A stretch of DNA of 53,647 nt from a virus, in IMG/VR virus record IMGVR_UViG_3300010354_000120, positions 1 to 53,647 of that record. One strand, written 5' to 3'. The notes under the pieces were generated by a model, which saw nothing but the letters and a program-made list of their open reading frames with translations, was not told the origin of the DNA and searched no databases. This document shows positions 29,509 to 39,800 of this stretch, in pieces. Position 1 is the first letter of the stretch. Each line of letters starts with the position of its first letter. The position numbers were made by a program, and so were the translations under genes.

Positions 29509-32500
29509 ATGGGTCTCTCCAGATTAGATAATTTTCTGAAATCAACTACTGGCACAATCCTATACGTTGATCCTAGCAGCTTGGATTCTAGCGATAGTGT
29601 TGACAATCAGGGTAATTCCCTAACCAGACCTTTTAAGACAATTCAAAGGGCTCTAATTGAAGCCGCAAGATTTTCTTATCAGAGAGGTGTAAATAACGAT
29701 AGATTTTCAAAAACCACCGTTCTGGTGTTTCCGGGTGTTCATACGATTGACAATCGCCCAGGTTATTTTCCAGATGGTTCCACATTCAAAACCAGAATAG
29801 GAACTACCGTAACTGATCTTTATGAATGGGATCTAGTTACTTCATTTGCTATTAATAGTAGCAATAATGCTCTCTATAAAATGAATAGTTTTTATGGGGG
29901 CGTTATTGTTCCACGTGGAACATCTATTATTGGTTTAGATGAGAAGAAGACTATAATTAGACCAAAATATGTTCCAAATCCAGAAAATGCTAATGTTGAA
30001 AGATCCGCAATTTTCCGTTTAACCGGATCATCTCACATTTCGAATATAACTATTCTTGATGCAGACCCACAAGGAAGTGCTTATCTTGATTATACATCAA
30101 ATTCCGCAATTCCTAATTTTTCTCATCACAAACTATGTGCATTTGAATATGTTGATGGCGTTAATACTATTAACATTTCAGATAATTTCTTAACATATAA
30201 AACAAGTAGAACCGATCTTGATGGATATTATCAAAAACTATCCATCGTTTATGGAAACAGTAGTCAGAGGTCTATTAGCCCAGATTATCCATCCACGGTT
30301 GACATTGAAGCAATTGTTGATGAATACAAAATTATTGGTTCTCTTGGATCTACATATAGTATCGATGACATTTATGCTGGAGATGGTGTAACGCCAACGA
30401 CTGAGATTACAGTCGTTACTAAAGCATCATTTGATGATATCGCAATTGATACTTTAATTGAAATTAGTGGAATTAATGTTTCTGGATATGATGGACAATA
30501 TGTTGTCACTGCGGTTGTAAACTCAACAACATTTAAATATACCGCAAGTAATGCTCCCATCAATGCGGCACCATCTGTAGCAGAAATTGGAAGCGCAACA
30601 GCAAATGTTTCGGTAGATTCCACAGTTACAACATCTCCGGAAATTCATAATTGCGCGTTCCGATCATCCTATGGGATGAGTGCCATCTGTGCTGATGGAG
30701 AAGTTATAAACGGATTTAAGTCAATTGAAGTTCATAATTGTAATGCAATCTCTCTTCAAAATGATGATAATGCATTCATCATTTATAATGCAACAAATGG
30801 AACATATAATGACATAACAGGATCAATCAAAAATCTACATTCAAATATTAATTCAAAATACAAACCGGATTATGTCAATTTCTTTGCTAACGCAAAGAAT
30901 GATGCAGAAATTTCCATAACAAATAGTAGAGTTATTGGATATGCACAACAATTTTTATCAGAATCTGGATCCGACATTTCTCTCATTAATGTTGCGTCAA
31001 AATTTGGAGCTAGGTCATTAGTTTCCAAAGGATATAGAAGTGAAGCGTATTCAAGAAATGATCTTGGATATGTATCACACGTGATCGCCCCCAAAGAGGA
31101 AACTGCTTCTCCTGTATCAATTAAATTTGATAGTCTAGATAAATCCAAGATTGTTTCCATCGGGATTACTAGTAGATTATATCTTGCTCAACAAACATCA
31201 CAATCATATCCACCAGCACACATAGTTGATGGATATAGATTGGGTGCAAAAGAAAATGATACTTTGTATGTAAATCTATCAGATCCTAGTGGGATTACCA
31301 CAACATATTCGGCAAGAATCGTGATGCCGAATACTCAAGGATCTGGTGCGGAAATTTCATCCAAAAAGTCGTTTATTGTATCCAGAACTGGAACTGGTAA
31401 TGTAATCTCAAGCAATACCATTACTCTTACAACCAATCACACATTACTTGATGGCGAAAAAATTAGACTTATTGGGGTGACTGGAGAAATTCCCGATGGA
31501 TTGGAGAGTGATAGAATTTATTATGCAATTGTTTCTGGAGTATCCGCAAATCAACTTAAAGTTGCAAAAACTTTAGACGATGCTCTTACCGGAACCGATA
31601 TTGTAATTAATAATAAAGGTGGACTATTATTAGTTGAAAGTAGAGTATCAGATAAACAAAGTGGTGATATTGGACATCCAATTCAATGGGACAGTACAAA
31701 TAATCAATGGTATGTAAATGTTTCCGCAGCATCCACAGAAAATAGAATTTATTCTGCTATCGGAAACTTTGGATCAAATCAAACATCATATAGTTATGTA
31801 ACTAGAGATCCGGATCAAAGATCTGAAGTTGACACAATATATCAAATTCGTTATATAATTCCCAAGGAATCTTTGAACGCATCTCCTCCATCTCGCGATT
31901 TTGTTGTTCAGGAATCAAACACTTCAATTGGATCAACTTCGGAAATGAGCGTTCAGTGGAACGCATCAAATTCATCAGCACTTACAAATTCCACCGACCT
32001 AAGAAATACCCGCGTCATTTCTAATGCATCCTGGTCCACTAATGTTGCAACTATCGTCACTGAACTTCCACATAACCTAACATTGGGATCAAAGGTTCAG
32101 ATAATAAATGTAACAAGTACCAATAATACAGTTGGATCAGCAACCTCTGGATTTAATGGAAATTATACCGTAGCAAGCATTGGCAATGCCAAGCAATTTA
32201 GCTATGCTCTGGCAGAAAATCCTGGAGTATATACAAATAATAATTCCGTCAGAAACGCACAATTACCATATTATAAGAGAACTGATTTTAGCTTAACGCA
32301 TAAAATTTATGAGATTGAAACAATTCAAGAGTATGAAAGTGGAGTTAAGGATGGAATTTATCACATAACTATTGTAAATTCTAGCGTATCTCCAACTGAT
32401 AATTATTTTTCCGCAGAAAAATTCTCTCAGGATACAACTTACCTATATCCACTAATTGATCGTGATAATAGGAATTCCGATCCAACATCAACTGTGTCAT

Positions 32501-35500
32501 TTGCAGAATCTAATAATATCGGTCGAGTTGTTGTAAATGATTCAAAATACAGTTTAACTAAAGAATCAGTATCTAAATCCCTATATGATACCAATTTGGG
32601 AGTAGGAATTACTGAATTCAAATCATCTCCAACTGGATTGGCACATACTGTATATACAACAATTGATCATAGATTAAATGGTGTTTCAAATCTGAGTATT
32701 GTTTCTCCCGGAGCAAATTATACTGATGGTGAATATTATAATGTTCCACTATCTGCGATTGGATCGTCTATAACAGGAAATCATGCTACGGCCAGACTGA
32801 CAGTGGCTTCCGGATCCATAAGTTCAATTAGAATTATGGATAATGGCAGTGCCTATGGCATTGGAAATACTCTTAGAATTACTTCTGGAATTACTACTGC
32901 TGTTGGATGGACATCGGCAAATTATCCAGTAGTTCGTGTTGAGGGAATTGAGAATGCTGTTGGAGAAACTTTAATCATTTCCGGGATCTCAAGCATCACA
33001 ACAAATCATCTCAATAATCTATATAAAATCACTGGCATTAGTGCTGGAAATACGAAGCAAATTGAGGTTCAAGCATCTACTGCTTTAATATCACCACTCT
33101 CAACCGGAATTGGAAACGTAGTAACTGCCACTGCACAGGCATTTGTTGCAGGAAAGGTGGTTGGCATTTCAACAATAAATTATGATTATACAACCGGCAT
33201 TGCAACTGTTGGATTTAATACAGCACATGGATATAAAGTTGGAACCAAAATTAGATTTGGTGGCGCAAGTTCTAGTTTCTACAATAAAGATGTAATCGTA
33301 ACAGATGTTGTAGGATTAACCACAGCAAAAGTATCTCTTGGAATTGGAACAAATTATCCGATTGTTGGTGGAACCATTGAATCATATGCACACTTATTAT
33401 CATCATATGGTGGAGGAATTAAGTATGATGTAGAAGCTACTAGTGGTAGATTAGTTGTTTCTTATGCTGGATTAACAACTTGTATATTAGCACCAATACT
33501 CTCAACGGATAATACGGAAAGCGGTGGTATTACAGTATCGGGAGCTGTTAATTGTGGACTGAGAATTGGTGATTACTTCTTAATTGATTCTGAAATATTC
33601 AGAGTAAAGCAGGTTGTAACAAGCAATACTGTGATGGCATTTAGAGGACTGTTGGGCACTAGTGCGGCTAGTCATTCGGCAAGTTCTGTTCTGAGAAGAA
33701 TTACCCCAATTCCAATTGAATTGCGCAAGAGTTCTTTAATCCGGGCAGCTGGACATTACTTTGAACACGTTGGTTTCGGTCCAGGAAACTATTCCACAGG
33801 TAAATTTGATTATCAATCAAGACAATTGAATGGTGAAGAATTGCTAAATGCATATAGCATTGATGGTAATGGAGGAACCACACTATTCTCAGGAACAAAT
33901 CAAGATGGTGATGTATTTGTTGGTGGATCAAAAATTGATGCATCAACAGGTGAAGTTCAAAAAGTAAGAGTTCCTGTTCAAATTACCAGTGCGTCTCAAC
34001 TCAAAAAGAATTCTAAAGATATTGGATATTCTGTAGACAACTTTGATAGAATTTCAATTGATGAGGGACTATCAGTAAGTGGAGGTGTAGACAAAGACTC
34101 GCTCTCTAAATTTGATGGTCCAGTTATTTTCAATAGCAGAGTTGCATCAAAATCTCCACTTGGACTTGAAGTAAAATCACTTTATATTCAAGGAGAGGCA
34201 TCTACCCCAAGAAAACTCACTGTTGGAATTGCAACTCCAACTACTCCAGGAAGCATTGGTGATATTGTTTGGACTCAAAACCCAACAGTTGACCAATATC
34301 TTGGATGGATTTATACAACTGGACATGTTTGGGAGAAGTATGGTTATATTGGGGTAAACCCGGCAGATGTTAAGGGTGTTGGTGTCTCAAGTAACGGAAC
34401 ATATATTGGATTTACAACCAATCTCAATATTGTTGGAAATGGCGTGTCAATTACTGCACGCGGAAGCGTTTCTGGAGTAACGACACTTTCTATTGATGCA
34501 ACTTCAAGAGTCGCAATTTCAACTGCGAATAATGTCTTCGCCGGTATTGCCACTCAGATCAACTTTGTTGGTGCTGGTGTTACAATTTCTGCTACTGTTT
34601 CCGCAGGTATTGCAACAATTAACTTTAGAGCAACTGAGGCTGGAGGAGCACCAGTTGCGCCTTCAGGAACTCCAAATGCTATTGCTGCATATGATGTTGC
34701 TGGAAATCTTTCCCAAGTTACAGCATTTACATATTTTAGCAATATTCTAGATCTAACTGGCAGTACAGCAACTTCATTGTTCAAAATAAATCAAGGTGCT
34801 AATGGAAACACTCTTGATCTGGTTAATTCCGGTAGTGGAAAGATTCTTCAAGCAGGATCTTCTGCAAGTGATGTTGCACCAATTGTATTCACGACTTCTA
34901 AGCATATTGGTATTGGAACAAATACCCCAGATTCTGGTTTAGACTTGAGATATAGAACTGGAAGTGGAAATGCTATAACAGTTCGCACAACGCATACTGG
35001 TGCCACCAATGACATCAAGATGCAGATGGATAATAATGGTAGATTGGGAATACTTACCTCTGCCACATATGCAGCGACTCATACTCTTGGGTTGGATGTA
35101 AACGGACTTGTTGGAGTGACAAGTGCGATAAGATTCTCAACTGTTGATAGAACACAGAGAATCACTCTACAAGCTCCAAGCACGGTTGTTGGAACGGCAT
35201 ACACATTATCTCTTCCAACTCAGGTTGGCGGCGCAAATAGTATACTCTATACATCATCTTCCGGAATTCTTGGTTGGATTACGCCGAATAACATTTTGGC
35301 AAACTCCAGCACATCTTCACTTCCAGAAGGATCTAACCTATATTACACAGATGAAAGAGCGCAAGATGCGACAGGATCTGCAATCAATACTGGTATTCAA
35401 ACCGGTATTACTGTGGTTTATGATGATGCAAATAATCGCATCAACTTCAACGTCATTAGTGGAACATTCCCATATTCAACCAGAGGATTTATGATTCAAA

Positions 35501-35508
35501 TTGGGTGA
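29509..35508 (+). CDS. Giant beta-helix virion/fibre protein (1999 aa)
   Basis: 1999 aa, the largest gene here. N-terminus MGLSRLDNFLKSTTGTILYV, then NSLTRPFKTIQRALIEAARFSYQRG and FPGVHTIDNRPG, a conserved cyanophage start that leads into a pectate-lyase-like right-handed beta-helix (SHISNITILDAD; later ISLINVASKFG). The middle has Ig-like strand-rich repeats. The C-terminal 500 residues are fibre-like, with IGIGTNTPDSGLDLRY and the phage-fibre motif SLPEGSNLYYTDERAQD. Likely a long tail fibre or large baseplate-attached adhesin. Late promoter 32 bases upstream. Confidence 0.75.
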   Translation: MGLSRLDNFLKSTTGTILYVDPSSLDSSDSVDNQGNSLTRPFKTIQRALIEAARFSYQRGVNNDRFSKTTVLVFPGVHTIDNRPGYFPDGSTFKTRIGTTVTDLYEWDLVTSFAINSSNNALYKMNSFYGGVIVPRGTSIIGLDEKKTIIRPKYVPNPENANVERSAIFRLTGSSHISNITILDADPQGSAYLDYTSNSAIPNFSHHKLCAFEYVDGVNTINISDNFLTYKTSRTDLDGYYQKLSIVYGNSSQRSISPDYPSTVDIEAIVDEYKIIGSLGSTYSIDDIYAGDGVTPTTEITVVTKASFDDIAIDTLIEISGINVSGYDGQYVVTAVVNSTTFKYTASNAPINAAPSVAEIGSATANVSVDSTVTTSPEIHNCAFRSSYGMSAICADGEVINGFKSIEVHNCNAISLQNDDNAFIIYNATNGTYNDITGSIKNLHSNINSKYKPDYVNFFANAKNDAEISITNSRVIGYAQQFLSESGSDISLINVASKFGARSLVSKGYRSEAYSRNDLGYVSHVIAPKEETASPVSIKFDSLDKSKIVSIGITSRLYLAQQTSQSYPPAHIVDGYRLGAKENDTLYVNLSDPSGITTTYSARIVMPNTQGSGAEISSKKSFIVSRTGTGNVISSNTITLTTNHTLLDGEKIRLIGVTGEIPDGLESDRIYYAIVSGVSANQLKVAKTLDDALTGTDIVINNKGGLLLVESRVSDKQSGDIGHPIQWDSTNNQWYVNVSAASTENRIYSAIGNFGSNQTSYSYVTRDPDQRSEVDTIYQIRYIIPKESLNASPPSRDFVVQESNTSIGSTSEMSVQWNASNSSALTNSTDLRNTRVISNASWSTNVATIVTELPHNLTLGSKVQIINVTSTNNTVGSATSGFNGNYTVASIGNAKQFSYALAENPGVYTNNNSVRNAQLPYYKRTDFSLTHKIYEIETIQEYESGVKDGIYHITIVNSSVSPTDNYFSAEKFSQDTTYLYPLIDRDNRNSDPTSTVSFAESNNIGRVVVNDSKYSLTKESVSKSLYDTNLGVGITEFKSSPTGLAHTVYTTIDHRLNGVSNLSIVSPGANYTDGEYYNVPLSAIGSSITGNHATARLTVASGSISSIRIMDNGSAYGIGNTLRITSGITTAVGWTSANYPVVRVEGIENAVGETLIISGISSITTNHLNNLYKITGISAGNTKQIEVQASTALISPLSTGIGNVVTATAQAFVAGKVVGISTINYDYTTGIATVGFNTAHGYKVGTKIRFGGASSSFYNKDVIVTDVVGLTTAKVSLGIGTNYPIVGGTIESYAHLLSSYGGGIKYDVEATSGRLVVSYAGLTTCILAPILSTDNTESGGITVSGAVNCGLRIGDYFLIDSEIFRVKQVVTSNTVMAFRGLLGTSAASHSASSVLRRITPIPIELRKSSLIRAAGHYFEHVGFGPGNYSTGKFDYQSRQLNGEELLNAYSIDGNGGTTLFSGTNQDGDVFVGGSKIDASTGEVQKVRVPVQITSASQLKKNSKDIGYSVDNFDRISIDEGLSVSGGVDKDSLSKFDGPVIFNSRVASKSPLGLEVKSLYIQGEASTPRKLTVGIATPTTPGSIGDIVWTQNPTVDQYLGWIYTTGHVWEKYGYIGVNPADVKGVGVSSNGTYIGFTTNLNIVGNGVSITARGSVSGVTTLSIDATSRVAISTANNVFAGIATQINFVGAGVTISATVSAGIATINFRATEAGGAPVAPSGTPNAIAAYDVAGNLSQVTAFTYFSNILDLTGSTATSLFKINQGANGNTLDLVNSGSGKILQAGSSASDVAPIVFTTSKHIGIGTNTPDSGLDLRYRTGSGNAITVRTTHTGATNDIKMQMDNNGRLGILTSATYAATHTLGLDVNGLVGVTSAIRFSTVDRTQRITLQAPSTVVGTAYTLSLPTQVGGANSILYTSSSGILGWITPNNILANSSTSSLPEGSNLYYTDERAQDATGSAINTGIQTGITVVYDDANNRINFNVISGTFPYSTRGFMIQIG

Positions 35509-35511
35509 TAC

Positions 35512-35533
35512 ATAGACCCCTTCGGGGGTCTAT
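35512..35533. terminator. Stem-loop between convergent genes
   Basis: ATAGACCCC (35512-35520), TTCG loop, GGGGTCTAT (35525-35533). A very stable C(UUCG)G-type hairpin on the plus strand; it lies between the 1999-aa gene and the antisense cassette and includes the stop of the latter. No long U-run on either side, so it may act as an RNA end stabiliser as much as a terminator. Confidence 0.55.
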
Positions 35534-35934
35534 TCCGTAATAGCCATCACCGAATAAATTCCACAGGTCATATCAAAAATTTCACCAGATTTCAAATAAA
35601 TTTCTAATGGATATGCCATTGTTGTAGATAGTCCTGCATAACTATCTGCTCCATGAAATCCTCTGGTGACTCTATAACTTTCATAATTTCCGCCCAAAAA
35701 CACTTGATTGGAATCATCATTTGTTATATAAACTCTTGATAGACCTCTTCCTATTCCGCTCATATCAACACTTGACACCTGATTATAATTTACTGAGTTT
35801 CCCCAGCGAAGGGTCAAAGTTCCAGAGCTTGCTTTTGCAAAATCTATTAATAATCTAGTATTTGTTGTTGCAGTAAAAAGAGCAGATCCACCTACAGTAG
35901 AAGATTGACCATTTAAAATAGTAACGTTTGCCAT
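35530..35934 (-). CDS. Small virion-like protein, paralogue 1 (134 aa)
   Basis: 134 aa. Pattern: MANVTILNGQSS..GSALFTATTNTRLLI, TLTLRWGNSV, VDMSGIGRGLSRVYI, then a C-terminal block AYPLEIYLKSGEIFDMTCGIYSVMAI. All-beta, no membrane segment. Third of a minus-strand tandem; about 120 bases of its 3' half differ at one base from paralogue 2, while its centre differs strongly. Placed between two fibre genes, so an adhesin or fibre-associated subunit is inferred. Confidence 0.7.
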   Translation of the reverse strand: MANVTILNGQSSTVGGSALFTATTNTRLLIDFAKASSGTLTLRWGNSVNYNQVSSVDMSGIGRGLSRVYITNDDSNQVFLGGNYESYRVTRGFHGADSYAGLSTTMAYPLEIYLKSGEIFDMTCGIYSVMAITE

Positions 35935-35944
35935 AATTAGATAA

Positions 35945-36340
35945 TTACTCCGAAACTGCCATCACCGAATAAATTCCACAGGTCATATCAAAAATTTCAC
36001 CAGATTTCAAATAAATTTCTAATGGATATGCCATTGTTGTAGATAGTCCTGCATAGCTATCTGCTCCATGAAATCCTTTAGTGACTCTATAACTTTCATA
36101 TGCCCCGCTTCCGGCGGTGTCAGCATCAGAAATATAGACTCTGGCCAAATTTCTTCCGATGGAATTCATATCAACACTTGACACCTGATTATAATTTACT
36201 GAGTTTCCCCAGCGAAGGGTCAAAGTTCCAGAGCTTGCTTTTGCAAAACTAATCAATAATCTTGTATTTGAAGAGGCGGTAAAAAGAGCAGATCCACCTA
36301 CAGTAGAAGATTGACCATTTAAAATAGTAACGTTTGCCAT
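35945..36340 (-). CDS. Small virion-like protein, paralogue 2 (131 aa)
   Basis: 131 aa, same build as paralogue 1: nearly identical N-terminal and C-terminal parts, but a different centre (RVYISDADTAGSGAYES against the other copy's RVYITNDDSNQVFLGGNYES). It starts 11 bases before paralogue 1 in transcription order, with the same leader (GATTATCTAATT before the ATG). The mosaic of identity and divergence looks like duplication with gene conversion or selection on a surface loop. Confidence 0.7.
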   Translation of the reverse strand: MANVTILNGQSSTVGGSALFTASSNTRLLISFAKASSGTLTLRWGNSVNYNQVSSVDMNSIGRNLARVYISDADTAGSGAYESYRVTKGFHGADSYAGLSTTMAYPLEIYLKSGEIFDMTCGIYSVMAVSE

Positions 36341-36350
36341 AATTAGATAA

Positions 36351-36764
36351 TCATCCTTGTTCTGGGAGTGCTATACAGTTATATGGGCCACATAAAGCAT
36401 AGAATTGATGCCCAGTATCTAACAATAATTCCACCGGAAGAGGTTCGATATAAGTATCTTCTGCAGTAGATTCTTGGTTATTTGTAGGGACAAAGTTTTC
36501 CAGCCAAACATTATGAGATGAAGTTCCAATATCATCAACATCATAATGAACTTGGTATGCAATATTACTGCCAAATGCTCTACATAGAGTTGTTGATTGA
36601 CTGAGAAGAGATGCTGACGGTCCCCAGAATAGACTAACTTGACCCGCCTGGGCCCCAGTTCTAACCCCCTCCATATAAAGAATGACTATCCTAGTAGGAG
36701 AAGGAGCAGTATATAAAAGTGTTGAACCGTTTGATGATTGACCGGATATGATAGTCGTAGCCAT
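36351..36764 (-). CDS. Small virion-like protein, paralogue 3 (137 aa)
   Basis: 137 aa, first of the minus-strand cassette. More distant relative of the other two: MATTIISGQSSNGSTLLYTAPSPTRIVI, then VSLFWGPS, and PLPVELLLDTGHQFYALCGPYNCIALPE aligned with their C-terminal block. A perfect late promoter (TATAAATA, minus strand) lies 31 bases upstream, so these are late, probably virion genes. Confidence 0.7.
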   Translation of the reverse strand: MATTIISGQSSNGSTLLYTAPSPTRIVILYMEGVRTGAQAGQVSLFWGPSASLLSQSTTLCRAFGSNIAYQVHYDVDDIGTSSHNVWLENFVPTNNQESTAEDTYIEPLPVELLLDTGHQFYALCGPYNCIALPEQG

Positions 36765-36794
36765 GGATTAAATATCAATTACCACATGTCTAGA

Positions 36795-36802
36795 TATTTA
36801 TA
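36795..36802 (-). promoter_or_regulatory. Late promoter, perfect TATAAATA (minus strand)
   Basis: The plus strand reads TATTTATA; the minus strand gives TATAAATA exactly, 31 bases before the start of the antisense cassette. Five bases separate it from the plus-strand late box. Confidence 0.75.
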
Positions 36803-36807
36803 TCATT

Positions 36808-36815
36808 TATAAATA
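36808..36815 (+). promoter_or_regulatory. Late promoter, perfect TATAAATA (plus strand)
   Basis: TATAAATA exactly, 31 bases before the start of the 1100-aa fibre gene at 36846. Together with 36795-36802 it forms a back-to-back late promoter pair. Confidence 0.75.
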
Positions 36816-36845
36816 ACTAAAACCGTAGGGTGGATAGGGAAACCC

Positions 36846-39800
36846 ATGACCGCAATCAACAAGAACTTCATTGTAAAGAATGGTCTACAAGTCGGAAACG
36901 ATTTGATTGTGGCCAATGCAGATAATAATAGGGTTGGAATTGCATCAACAATACCAACAAGCACATTCTCTGTGGGTGGGCAAATTGCAGCAGATCAAGT
37001 AGTTGTTAGTGGAGTTTCCACACTCACTCAACTAAAAGGAACTCAAGCAAGTTATACACAGGTTGATGCAGCAACGTTGTATGCAGCATCCGGAATCGTA
37101 ACTGCTTTGACTGGATCAAATATCAACATTTCCGGAGAAGTCAAATCCAATAGATTTGCAGTTGGAACCGGCGGATCGATTTTTAGCGTTACTAGTGCTG
37201 GTGTTGGCGTAGGAACAACCGTACCAACACAGGAGTTTGAAGTTGTTGGAGATGCAAACGTTACAGGTGCACTCTCAGCACTCGTTGTCAATAGTAACGT
37301 AAAATCAACAGGTGTTAGTACATTTGCAAGAGCAGATGTCACCAATCTTCAGGCAACTGATGTCAACATCATTGGCATAAGCACCCTAGGTTTCGCCAAT
37401 GCAACGAAATTAACAGTATCTTCCAACACAACGTTGGGTATTACCACAGTTACTGGATCTTTAGACGCATCTCAAATTAACGTTACAGGTATTACTACTA
37501 TTGGTAATGTTAATGTAAATCAGATTAATGCAACCGGTTTCTCAACATTTTCATATATTGGAGTTGCCAATTCAGTTGCAATCGGAACAGATAGATATAC
37601 TTCTGCACTTTCGATTGGAAACATAAGTGAAATAGTTAGTTTGAGAGGTGGACTATCCGTTAAGACCCTTCCAAACAGCAGTACAGTTGGCGAAGCGGCG
37701 ATTTACATTGAAGAGCAAAGTGGCAATGAAGGTTGGTACATGCTTGTTGACGTTGATGGGGATCTAAACTTCAACAACTCATCATCCGCCACTCACTCCG
37801 TTGAATTTCAAGATAATGACGATGTTGTAATTAGAAAAGGTCATCTTGGAATTTTAACCACAACGGCTCAAGATGCGTTGACTGTTATTGGAAATGCAAG
37901 AATTACTGGTGTTACTACCTTAACAACAACTACAACATCGGCATTAAATGCATCACAACTTAATGTTTCCGGTGTTTCTACATTTGCTGGAATCACTACA
38001 GTTACTGGATCTACATTATTCTCCAAGCAACTTAATGTATCTGGAGTTTCGACCTTTGTTGATGCGACCACACATCAAAAAGGAATTAGCGTAACTGGTG
38101 TTGCTAATGTAACCGGCGTAAATGCCACTGGTGTTATTACAGCAACATCATTTAGTGGAAATGCTACTAGTGCGACTTATGCCTCTAATGCTGGAGTAGC
38201 AACCTATGCATCCACAGCAGGAGTCTCTACTAGTGTTAGTGGTGGTCCAGGAAGTCTGACTCAACTTAATGTCACCGGGGTTTCCACTTTAGGAGTCACT
38301 GAAGCATCTCAACTTAACGTATCCGGAGTCTCAACCTTTGCTGGCATCACTACGGTCACTGGATCCACATTATTTTCTAAGCAACTATGGGTTTCTGGTG
38401 TAACCACAGTAACAGACTTAAAGGCAACTCAGACCACTATTACTGGAGTCTCAACTTTAGGTGTTACTGGAGTATCACAACTTAATGTTTCTGGTGTAAC
38501 CACAGTAACTGACCTTAAAGCGACTCAAACAACCATTACCGGATTCTCAACTTTAGGTGTAACAACAGCAACCGTATTATCCACAAATACCCTGAGAGTT
38601 GCTGGCATTTCAACATATGTAACTGGACCAATTTTAGTGGGATCAGCAACTTCCACTGGCACTGCAGATCAGAAGTTGCAAGTAACTGGAAAGGCATATG
38701 TATCAAGTTCCGTTGGAATCGGATCAACAAATCCAACAGAGGCATTGGATGTTGTTGGAAATATCAAGGTTCGTGGAACCGTAATCGGAGATGGATTTAG
38801 TGGACCCGGTATTATTACAAGTATTATTGATGGTGCCGGAAGTGATGCCGTATTAGTTTCTCCTGGTGTTTATAAAATCGACCTTTATGGATCTGCAATC
38901 GGTGAAGCATGGGGAACGGTTCAAAATGGTTCAGGGGAAATTGGTGTTAGAACTGACGTTCTTGTTGGCATGGGAACAACTGTTCCTCCCGAATACACAC
39001 TTGACGTTTATGCAAAGTATGCAGAAGAGGCGGCAAGATTCCTTGTTCAAGGTAGCAACGTTTATGCTCCATTCATTGTCAACTCAAACGTTCAGGTCAA
39101 TAACCTAAACGCACAATATCATGGAGGAAAGTCGGCGCCGGGTGGATCAATTGTTGGTACGACGGACGAGCAAACACTTACCAATAAAACACTTACGGTT
39201 CCAGTGATTACTGGATTGGGTGCAACTTTCAATGGTGCAACTAGCGGAAGTGTAACTCTTAAGGCAACGGCAACTGCCGGCACTAATACAATCACTCTTC
39301 CAGCAACAACTGGAAACGTTGTTACTACTGGAGATAGTGGAACAGTCACCAGCACAATGATTGCTAATGACACAATTACAAATACCGATGTTAATTCTGC
39401 TGCAGGAATAGTTTACAGTAAACTGAATTTGTCTGGTGGCATTGTCAATGCTGACATTAACGCATCTGCAGCAATTGCCATTTCCAAACTTGCATCATCA
39501 ACAATTTCTGGTATATCACTAGGAAGCAACTTAAACAACCTGACAATTGGAGCATATCTCACTCAAAACGGTCAAACATATAATGGATCCACAGCAAGAA
39601 CGGTAGAAGTTGATGCAGCCTCAGTCAATACTGCATCAAAAGTTGTGGTTAGAGATGGTTCCGGAAACTTTGCTGCTGGTATTGTAACAGTAACCACACT
39701 ATCAGCAACCAATGAAAACGTTTCTGGTATTTCAACTCTTGGTAATCTCAAAACCCTACCACTATTAGAAAAGGTAAATGTTGTTGCAGGAACTGCAAAT

